Of a stretch of DNA of 64,000 nucleotides, positions 26,901-38,168 are shown piece by piece. The translations under genes and the position numbers were made by a program. The notes beneath the pieces are model-generated. The model did no database searches. It saw nothing but the letters and a program-made list of their open reading frames with translations, and had not been told where the DNA came from. Source of the stretch: Archegozetes longisetosus. Lineage: Eukaryota > Arthropoda > Arachnida > Sarcoptiformes > Trhypochthoniidae. Position 1 is the stretch's first letter. Each line of letters begins with the position of its first letter. Where the stretch lies: contig JAEMBT020000006.1 of the NCBI GenBank assembly GCA_018873245.2, positions 11,411,855 to 11,475,854 on the forward strand. Direction: 5' to 3'.

Positions 26901-29900
26901 ATAAAGAAATCTTTGGAGAAAAATTATAAAATTATAGAAGTCTATGAAGTCTGGCATTTTCCTGAGCTAAAGCCTCAGAATCTAAATGATACTGGCCTAT
27001 TCACAGACTTCATAAATGCGTATATAAAGTTAAAAGTTGAAGCTAGCGGCTGGCCAAGGAATGACATGACTGACACAGAAAAAGACGACTATATCAAACT
27101 GTATGAAGAAAAAGAAAATATCAAATTAGATAAAGATTGTATCAAATATAACCCGGGAATGAGAGCTCTAGGAAAACTAGTTGTCGTCAGCTTTTGGGGT
27201 AAATTCGGACAGAGTTATAACCTGAATAAAACTCAATACATTACAGAACCACAAGAATTTTTTAAACTACTATCAGATAATACTGTTTCCGTAACCGATG
27301 CTCTACTGATTTCTGATGAGACACTACAAGTTACTTTCGAGAAGGAAGAAAATTACATTGAATCTCCGTCTCATTCTAGTATTTTTATTGCATCTTGGGT
27401 CACTTCATATGCAAGACTTGAATTGTTTGAATTGCTTGATAAGTTGAAAGAAAGGATTTTGTACTTTGATACAGACTCTATAATATTCTACGCTCGACCA
27501 GGTGATTATATTCCCGAAACGGGGAATTCATAGGTGACTTGACTAATGAAATAACAACACCGGAAGAACCGGATGCTTATATAACAAAATTTGCCTCGTG
27601 CGGAAGTAAAAATTACGCCTACGAAGCTTATTATCCAAATTCAGGCATAAGGAAATACTTTTGCAAAGTGAAAGGCTTATCACTGAATTTTATAGCTTCC
27701 AATATTGTCAATTTCGAAGCCATGAAGCGTCTGATAGATGATGCGATAAGACATCAAAGGAGTATCCGTGAAAATAACGATGATCAAAGTAAAGTAGTAG
27801 CAGGAGGAGCACCACCACCACCACCACCACCACCACCACCTCCACCACCGTCACCAATCGTACTGGACGTACCACAGAAAACTATAACTGTTTCACCGTT
27901 TCTCGAGCTGATGACAAAGGAAATTAGGAAAAATATCGATTCGTTTACGATAAAAGAATAATAAAACCGCATGATTATACAACAATTCCTTTTGGTTATA
28001 GATAGTCGGCCCGGCATATGCCTTCGGCATAGTATATGGCGAAGCCATAGTGTATGGCGTAGCCATAATATACGGCTACGCCGTATGATTTTTGTTGTTT
28101 CAATATATTCTCATAGATGTCAACAGATATTACTTTTGTATAGATTTTGCGCAAAAAAAATTGGAAAATGCTTGGACGTTCGGCGTTCAATCGACTTGTA
28201 TCATTTAGTTCTCACTATCGTGTACGAGAACGAGCATGTCAGCTGAATACATCAGACACGAGTTACTACGACATCATTCTGTCAGAGCTAGTACTTTTCA
28301 GAGTTGGAATCATGGCAATATTGACTATCACAGATTGGTGTCTGCTGGATTTTATTACGAATCTCACAGGGATGAAATCATTTGCTTCAGCTGCAACATC
28401 AGGATCCCCGGTTCGGTTTCATCAACACATCCGTTTTTGATGCATCGATCACAATCACCAAATTGTCCATTTCTCAAAGGAATTGATCTTTCCATCAATC
28501 GTTTGGCTCTTGGAAGTTCACCAACTCCGTTGGCAGTTTCACTTGCTCCTTCGAGAGAAATCAGAAATCTTGAAGAAAATTTTGATTCCGTTGTTTCATG
28601 CGATTTAGAAAGACCTCCGACTAGAGAAATTAGAAGACCTCATTTTTCGGGAAACGGAAGTTTGCAAGAAATTGAAGCCTATTACAAGTCGCCAATTAAG
28701 ATTCCAGCTACTGATAGGCCTAATTCAATCATTTCTATTGAAAGTTTCTTTCAAATGATGAAAAATAGAAACAGAAGATTGGAATCCTTTCGTGTTAATG
28801 AATGGCCTCTCACAGCTCCACACCCTGAAATTATGGCAGAAGCAGGATTTTTCTATTGTCTACTCAATGATCACGTTCAATGTGCTTTTTGTCGATGTGT
28901 CATTGGTGGATGGAATAGAGAATCGGATCCATTTGAAGTTCATCGAGAAATATTTCCACAGTGCCAATACATTCAACAAATTCTATCCAGTGATGTTCAA
29001 ATAATTGCGGAATTTGAAAACAAACGCCACGAATCCCGAAATTCAATTACTTTGGAAAGTAGCCTGGTGTGTAAAATCTGTTTCGATAACGAAGTTTCTG
29101 TGAGATTCAACTGTAAACATGTTGTGACATGCAAAGACTGCTCTGTTAGACTTATTCATTGTCCTATTTGTCGCTCTCTCATAAAGAGGCGTTACGATGT
29201 AATTTTGAGCTAAAATTTTTGAGCTAATAAAACTTATTTAGAATTTTACAAACGGTCTTATTCATTATCTGAAGATGAACGAAAACATCAACTCAAAGTT
29301 TCTTAAATTTAGACATCCTTTCACGTGTATTGTTTCAGGACCAAGCTTTAGCGGAAAGACTATTCTTGTAAGAAGAATACTCAAGAATTATAAGGATTCT
29401 TTCGAAATTGATGTCAAAGATAAATTAAAAGTGATATGGTGCTATGGACAGTATCAAAATTTATACAAAGAATCAATTAGTGATGATGTTGACGTGAAGT
29501 ATTTTGATTATTTGATAAAGCCCGAAGAAGTTTTGCTTCTGAAACCTCACATAATTGTGATTGATGATATGATGACTGAAATGACGAAAAGTTCCGAAAT
29601 GAGTGATCTATTTACAAAAGGGAGTCATCACTTGAATGTTAGCGTCTTCTTTATAGTGCAAAATATTTTTCATCAAGGAAAAGAGATGAGAAATATCAAC
29701 CTGAATAGTCAATACATGATTCTAATGAAAAGCTTCAGGAATAGCAGCCAAATAAAGCATTTAGAATATCAACTTTTCGGCGAAAAGACTAAAACATTCC
29801 AGAAAATTTTTGCTGATGCAACCTCGAAGCCTTTCAGCTACTTGTTAATTGATTTGAAACCTGACACACCAGACGAGTTTCGCTTTCGTACAAGAATCAC

Positions 29901-32900
29901 AGAGGAGGAACTACCGCCGGAACTTAAGATCAGGACGCGTTTTGCGCCCCATTACTATGTTAGGAAAGAGTGATTCGTTTTTCAAGATATAAATTCACGA
30001 AGAAGTTAAATATTTGCTTATTTAAAAGGTAATCATTGAACAGTCAACTTCGTAGAAAATGTCCAAATCGGTGAAAAGGACTATAGACTTTTTGACTTTA
30101 TTAGCAAAAATCAAAGACCCTAAGAAGAGAAATTTGATACTTAAAGAGATAAGTAGTGATAAAGTTTTGTTCAATTCTCTTTCAGAATTGGCTCACAATT
30201 ATATTAAAGGGAATATTCCGGTCAAATCTACTCAAAAGAGAAAATTGAAACGTCACGCAAGAGTACTTAAAGCTTTGGATTGCCCTAAAACGGCAAAGTG
30301 TGCTTCCAAGAGGAAAAAGTTATTGAGCAAACTGGTGGTATATTACCAATTCTAATACCGGCTGCTGCTGCTGCATTAGGCCATCTTTCCGGAGCAATTA
30401 TTAGAAAAGTTATGAAGTAAAATGAGTGTTAGAAAAATGGTTGCGATGCCTGCTGAATTGGAGAGTGTAAATATCGTTGAGAGTGATTCTGTAAAAGCCA
30501 ATGAATCAGGGGCTGGAATTAGTTTACCTACAAGTGAACAGAATGCTCGTATTGCCAGTAGTAGCAATACAAAACGACCAAAGAAAATTATAACTCAGAC
30601 TAATAAAATTATTAATATTATGAAGATTCTACTCAAACTGGCGAAAATCAATGCGTACGATATTGTTGGTAGAGTGAGAAACAAGAGCGGAGATTTCGTT
30701 AAAGACAGTGATTTAGTAGCTTTAATCAGTCATGCAATGACTGATGGAAAATTTTTGCGGGACAAAATGAATTTGTATCATTGTTGCACGAAGCCAAAGT
30801 TGAACCAGAACTCATTATCAATGAGAACATTAAAATGAAATTATTGAATATTTATAATAATATAAGTAATAATGCGGATGACGATTATATAAATTTATCA
30901 GATGTTACAAAACCTATAATTCGACCTAAGATACAGAATAGAGAAGGGACGACGAATAAAGACGAAAGAACAATCTTGAAACGAAGGCGCATGCGTGAAA
31001 CTGATGTAAAAAGTTCAGAAGAAGAAGATAGTCCGGTCAAAAGAAGAAGAAAAACTTGGGAAACATTTGATGTTAACAGTGACGACAACGAAAATTTGAA
31101 TAAGAGAAATTTCGATTTACCAGTAAATTGGGAATCAGAACCTCACGAATAAAATATGGACGACTTTACTGAATATCTTGATAAATTATATTATGACTTG
31201 AAACATCCTGCTTCGTACGGAAGTGCAGAGACTTTGTTCAAGTTTGCTAAAATTAAATTTCCAACATTAAAATTAAGTGACGTGAACAAGTGGCTATCGG
31301 GTCAAATTTCTTATACTTTGCATCGTCCAGCAAGAAAAAACTTTGTACGAAATAAGATTTATGTGAGTCATATTGATGAGCAGTTTCAAGCGGATTTAGT
31401 CGATATGCAAGAATTTTCTAGACAAAATAGAGGATACAAATATCTTTTAACAGTAATTGATTGTCTAAGCAAATATTTATGGGTTTTCCCATTGAAATCA
31501 AAGTCTTCGACTAGTATAATTGAGTGTTTCAAAAAGATTTTCCGTGAAAGAAAGCCAATGAAAATTCAAACGGATAGAGGAAAAGAATTCAATAATGCTG
31601 AATTCAAATCGTTCTGTCAATCTATGAAGGTAAAATATTTTACCTCTCAAGACGTTAAAATCAAATGTAGCGTGATTGAACGAGTTAATAGAACTTTGAA
31701 AGATAAAATGTTTCGCTACTTCACAGCACAAGGAACAAGAAACTATATAGATATACTCGAAGACTTGGTTGATTCTTATAATAAGAGATGGCACAGATCT
31801 ATAAAAATGAGGCCGATAGATGTAGATGAATCGAATGAAAGGCTGGTATTCCAAAACTTATATGGTGTGAAAAGTTTGAAAGAAATTTATTTTAAGAAAC
31901 AACGTGAAAAAAATCAGTTGAACATTGGAACTACAGTAAGAAAGAAGTATGATTTATCGAAATTCGATAGAGGATATTATCCCAATTGGACAGATCAAAC
32001 TTTTACAGTAGCTGAAAACTTGAGAAAACTTGGAAAAGCGCAATATACAATAAAAGATTTCAAAGGTTCTGAATCAGATAGACGCTATTATCGAGAAGAA
32101 TTACAACCTGTGAGTGCTGGAATTGCTTATCGTGTTGAAAAGTAATCCGAAAACGAGTAAGAAACAATATTCTCGAATATTTTGTAAAATGGATGAATTA
32201 TCCTCAGAGCGAGAATTCATGGATTCCAGCAAAAGATCTCTTCAAATTGCACGAGAAGACGTCATGAAAACTGAGAATTCTGAGGGTTTCAGGCAAAAGA
32301 ATAATATTGGCTGGTTCACTGATTGTTCCACTCCCACTGCGAACGAAGTAATATATTTATCTCAAGTTATTGTCATACTTGTGGTAATGGTAACTTCTTT
32401 GTATAATCTAAGCATGAAAAAAGGTGACGAAAGTTTATGGACCGCCTTGCTAACGAGTTGTCTAGGCTATATGTTACCGAACCCAAAAATAAAAAGAAAT
32501 CATTCCAACCATAGTGATAATCATTCTCCGTCATGAAACCATGCATGAAGGTTGGCTTTCTAATATTTGAAATTTTTGCTTTGTCTATTGTATTGGTTTT
32601 TCTTATTGTAAAATTCAATATAAGTTATAATAATAAAAGAAATTTGAAAAGATTTTGTGGTGTAGAAAATTACTCGGACTTCACAATGGATACTGCAAAT
32701 GATTCGTTTTATATTCATCTATTCAGCAATGTTGAAAGTCCTCAAAGTCATAGGAATAATACAGTTGCAAATTTTGTAACTAAACTTCCGAGAAAATAAA
32801 ATTGAATTCTGAATGGGAAGTTGGATTAGCGGAAATGAGTTACACTAAATCATGGTTCAACATAAGGTCTGATTATAATTTAAGTATATTTTCGAATAAA

Positions 32901-35900
32901 GGAGAATATTTCCATACAGATGAAGCAATACTTCGAAAAGGATATTATCCTTCTATTGACCTATTGATTTCAGAAATAAACAAAAAGCTTAGAAATTTTG
33001 GAAAAATCATTTTCAAAGATGTGATGAAAAGAGCACCATCGTTGAGATACGATCCTATTTATAACCGATTATTCATAATAAATGGAATATCTGTCAAGAA
33101 CGACTCTTTTTCTATCCAGCACTCCCTGAAGAACTGGAGCTCATGCTAGGATTAAGAAATGAAACCACTGGAGGGCTTATTTCCTATTTTCATGATGAAG
33201 AAAGTGGAAAACTTTTAGCAGATAATGAAGTCAAATTGAATCGTAATATTTCATATGATAATCCATCGGGTGATAACGTTTACCCGGTAGAATTCGAGGC
33301 TCCGTTTCCAGTTCAATTCAATGTTAGTGAGCTTCATATATTGGTTTACTGCTCTATAGTCAAACCTGTTTTGACCGGGAATATGCAGACTAATTTATTA
33401 CGTCAGGTGGAAATCCCTCGGAAGATTAAATTTGGTGAACAGTGTCTTTTGCGTTTCTTGGAACCTTTTATCATTCAATTGTTAGTCATGAATTTGATAC
33501 CATTGAAATCGATATAAAAGACGACATCGGGGAAACTATTCCATTTGATTTTGGCCGTTCAACTGTGACACTCCATTTCCGTAAAAGACCAAAAGATGGG
33601 CTCAAATCCCTTCACAACCTATTACGTTAACCAAGCAGGATCTGGCATTGCAGGATATTCTGGCGTAAGATACCAAAAAGGGCATGGTTTTTTCGGTCGC
33701 CTCCTTTCTGGAGCTGTTATGCCTATCCTCAAATATCTTGGTAAAAAAGCTTTAAATACAGGTATAAATATTGGTACAGACTTACTTCAAGGAGACAATT
33801 TCAAGACAGCAATGAAGAAGAGACTTAAAAACACAGGTCTAGATATCGCAGAAGATGCATTAGAAAAAGTGCGGAACTTTAGACAAAGCGGGTCTGGCAG
33901 AAAGAGAAAAAGTGCTCGGAAACGGATATCAAATATAAAGAACGTCAAAAGAAGAAAGCCTTCATTGTTACAACTGCGAGCGTTGGCAGAAGGTCGCAAA
34001 GCTCTTGAAAAAAGAAGAATTATCAAAAGAAATAAGAAATCGAAATTGTCTTTATTTGAATAATGTCTATTGTAAGTGAAGCCTCGCCTGTTGTTACATT
34101 ACCAGAACTTGATTTGTATGCATTGCCTGCTGTACAAACATCAGTAGAGTCTACAATTCAAACTGATCACAGACCGATAAGTGCATTAAATTCTGGTGGA
34201 CATATTGAATTTGTGGTTCCAACGTCTGCTAATGAATATATCATCCCGAAGGAAATACTTTTAAACGTTCAACTGAGAATAATCCTTTCAAAGACAGATA
34301 AGTCGGAAGTAGTGGCAAACGATTGGAACAATGTTTCTATTGTAAATAATTTTATGAATTCCCTGTGGCAACAAGTCGACTGTTTCATTGGAGATACACA
34401 GATTACAACATCTTTACAAACTTATTCTATAAAATCTTATATTGAAACAATGATTGGATTCAGCAACGATTCTAAAAAGTCTTTCCTATCCGGTGCAGGA
34501 TGGTTTAGTGATGAATTGTGGGATACTCCACACAAGCCTAATACGATGAGAACGAAATATATAAAGCATGTTAGCCCTAGCGGCGTATTGCCCGATAAAG
34601 ACAGAGAAATTTCAACAGGAAGAATTTATGACCTTTATGGCAAACTGAACTTAGATATAGCATTCCAAGGACGGGCTATACTTGGTGGCTGCAAAATAAG
34701 AATTAAATTGGTGCCAAATCCTGTCGAATTTTACATGATGTGCTCTGATGATAAAATTGTTCCGAGGACCGAATTTATTGAAGTCTCACTCAATCTCTCC
34801 AGAGCTAGAGTGAGTCAAGATATTGTGTTTGCACATCATAAAGCTCTGGAAATAACTCCTGCTAGATATCCTATAACAAGATCTCCAGTGACTACAACGA
34901 CAATTAATGCTGGTACTCTGAATACTTCACTTGAAAATGTTATTAATGGACAGCTACCAAGAAGATGCTTGATATTCTTTGTCTCCAATGAGAGTTTGAA
35001 TGGTTCTTTTAAAAAGAATCCCTATTATTTTCATCATTATGACTTGAATTTCATAGCTTGCTTCCAAAATAGTATTCAGTATCCAAGAAGAGGCTTCCAA
35101 CCAGACTTTGACAACGGAATATATTCTAGAGAGTATTTGGAGTTTTACAGAGCTCTTAATCAGATATCAACCGATTGTCACACGACCATATCTCTAGATG
35201 AATGGGTTAAAGGAAGAACTATTTTTGGTTTCAATTTCTCCCCAGATCAATCTGATGGGTGTGGTATTGATAGTCATATAAGTCCTATTAATCACGGCAC
35301 AATGCGTATCGAAGTTCATTTTAAGAGACCACTCCCGGAAACAATAAATGTTCTCATTTATTCAGAATTTGATAATTTAATTACGATACCAGAAGATAGA
35401 AATGCTATTCTAGATTTCCATTAAATGGATACAACTTTAATCAATAGTCTCTTATCCAATGAGGCATCATTTGTGGGTACTTTTGCAAGAGATTTATTAC
35501 CGTCGGTGAGACGAGGAAAAAATCAGCCCTAATTGTTAACACTGATACCTCAGATAAGGGTGGAGAGCATTGGGTTGCAATGATTTTTGAGGAGGATGGT
35601 ACTGGAGAATACTTTGATTCATACGGATTGCCACCACTTCATGAAGAATTCATTATTTATATGGAAGATAATTGTCCACTTGGTTGGGGGTTTAATAGAA
35701 TGACTTTACAGTGTTTGACATGCATAACTTGTGGTCACTATTGTGTTCTTTATGTAAAACTAAGACTATTGGGTTATTCTTACTGCGATTTTCTATCTCT
35801 ATTCTCATTTGATAAAAATAATAATGAATTGTTAATAAAAATCTTGTAAATGCATTGACTTCGGGGAAAATAAAATGATTAACAATTGAGCTAATTTTAT

Positions 35901-38097
35901 ATCAATTTTATGAATAGACAGTATTGTCAACTCAATTATAGCCTTGAAGAAGCTTTAGGCATCTCTCTCAAGTATAGAGTATTCAGGTCTAGAATCCCTC
36001 TCAGGTCTAGAGCGCTCCGGTCTAGAATCCCTCTCAGGTCTAGAATCCCTCTCAGGTCTAGAGCGCTCCGGTCTAGAATCCCTCTCAGGTCTAGAATCCC
36101 TCTCAGGTCTAGAGCGCTCCGGTCCAGAAGCACATATCTACTACTGCCAACCTTATTGTTGATAAGCACATAAATGCGACCCATTTCACGATATTTCTGA
36201 TTTGAATAAAACGGCGCTCCTATTATTAAGTCATCAAATTTGTCATTATTAATATCAAGTGCTAATAGAGATGCTCCAAAATATTCTCCTTCGGCTTCCT
36301 CCTCGGGATCATGATCTCCTTCAATTACCCTTGAATAGTTACGAATTGTTCTATCGTCGTATGGAATATTTGAAGGCAAATAGTAAACCTTAGAAAAGGT
36401 GATATAAATGAATTAATAATTTGCAAATTTTCTTATGTTAACTAACTTTTCCATTGAATTTTTCATTTCTTGGGGCACCGATTATTGTATACTCCTGTTT
36501 TCCATCTAGAAAGCCTGTGGTTACCGAATATCCGAAGTAGCCGTTGACAGTGGGAAACTTGTTATTATAGCCCTTCCATTCTATGAAATCATTAAATTCT
36601 TTGCTGTCTTGAGATTCTCTGATTATAGTTCCCCTGAAGCTTCGATATCCCGGAGATCCTAATACTAGACGCTTTCCTGACTGAAAGTATTATAATGTTT
36701 AATAATTGAAAGTTTAAATAATTTCTTTAACCAAATATTATTAGAGTTTTTTAGTTATAAAGTTCATTAAATTTATGCTCATTTTATAAATATCGGAACA
36801 GGAATTGAAGACTGCAGTAACTTTTATGCCATAAAACCGTAAATCAAACTTTAAAAAACATAAAAAATACATATAATTGAAGGTCATATATTAGGCATTG
36901 ATTTTAAAATTATTTTTTTTGATTTTGTCTTTAATAATAATGTCATCAAAACAAGAACTCTTTCGAGAACGAGTTGTTTCCTTTTATTTAAAACATGAAA
37001 ATAAGAGCGTAGTCTTTACCGCAAATCATTTCAAACTCGAAGGAAAGTCTGAAAGAACTATTTATTGGATTATTTCTAATTATAAGAAGCGTTTGACAAT
37101 ACAAAGAGCTGCCGGAGGTGGTTATAACCTCAAGACTATGACCGGAGAAAAGCTCCGCCGGTTGCACAAAGATATCAACCATTCCGAAAAGTTTAATTAT
37201 TCCTCAGCGGCCAGAAAGTATGGATGTGATCGAAAAACAATTAAATGGTGATTAAAGAAGTGGCAAATAAGACAATACAAGAAGTAAAAGAGTCCATTAT
37301 ATACCGAAACTCAGAAAGAAATAGATGTCAGTGCGCTTGGCTTTACTGCAAGTGTCGCCAAAACGACTTTGTTATCGACGATGAAAAATATTCTACTTTA
37401 AGTCACTCAACAAATGATGGGTATTTTTCATCTCCAACTAAGTCTAAAACACCTGAAGAAGTATCGCATAAATACAAAATGAAACTTGAACTAAAAATAA
37501 TGTTTTGGATTGCGATTTCAAAATATGGTTTTTCTAAACCCTTTTTTCGGGAAAGCGGTCTCGCGGTCGACCAGAACGTATATTTAGAAGAATATATTAA
37601 AAAAGATTAATTCCTTTCATTAATACTTATCATTCGGACAATTATCAGTTCTGGCCAGACAAGGCTTCTGCACATTACGGTTCAAAGGTTTGGGGTATTT
37701 GAATGAGAAAATCAAATTTGTACCGAAGTTTCGCAAGCTGACTAATGTCCCGCAATGTTGACTAATCGAAGACTTTTGGTTATTTGTGTGGATTAGTGTA
37801 TGAGAAGGGATTGAGGGTTCAGAACACTCGACAATTAAATAACAGAATTATATTTTATCTTAAAAAAGTTGATAAAGTGTTGTCAAACGTTCGATAGAAA
37901 GTGTCTGCAAAAGACTTCGAATATGTGGACAAAAGGGCCCGATAGCTGCCATTCATTAATTTTAAATATTGAGATATTGAATATATTTTCTTTGATTAAA
38001 TTCTCAATTTTATGAATTCAATTATTTTTTATTTATTCAAATCTAAAGTTACTGCAGTTTTCAATTCCCATTCCGATAGTATCATAACTTTTCGAAA

Positions 38098-38168
<71 letters not shown>

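Larger units (their letters stand above)
19181..36145 (+). mobile_element. Polinton/Maverick (adintovirus-like) provirus, 16,965 bp
   Basis: Complete element bounded by terminal inverted repeats and a 6-bp target duplication. It carries the diagnostic set: B-family DNA polymerase, retroviral-type integrase, A32-like packaging ATPase, adenain-like protease, major and minor capsid proteins and a pVI/pX-like protein, all on +. Cargo includes an inhibitor of apoptosis and a spliced repeat-exon gene. Elements of this group are regarded as integrated relatives of virions that replicate by protein priming. Polymerase, minor capsid, protease and two small genes show frame breaks; integrase, ATPase, major capsid and the apoptosis inhibitor are open throughout. 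Ends, duplication and gene content together make the identification secure. Confidence 0.96.

Noticed and set aside
24086..27961. Programmed frameshifting in the polymerase
   Set aside because: Six shifts at unrelated sequences without a common slippery site make regulated frameshifting unlikely.
27784..28017. Minus-strand frame with a long glycine run
   Set aside because: It is the complement of the proline run in the polymerase gene.
31156..32145. Integrase as evidence for an LTR retrotransposon
   Set aside because: No reverse transcriptase, protease-RT order, LTRs or primer-binding site; the surrounding genes and inverted termini identify a Polinton.
38029..38165. Serine/Leu and Ile/Tyr run at the end of the integrin exon 3 frame
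   Set aside because: It is translation of the TA/GA microsatellite beyond the splice donor at 38169.
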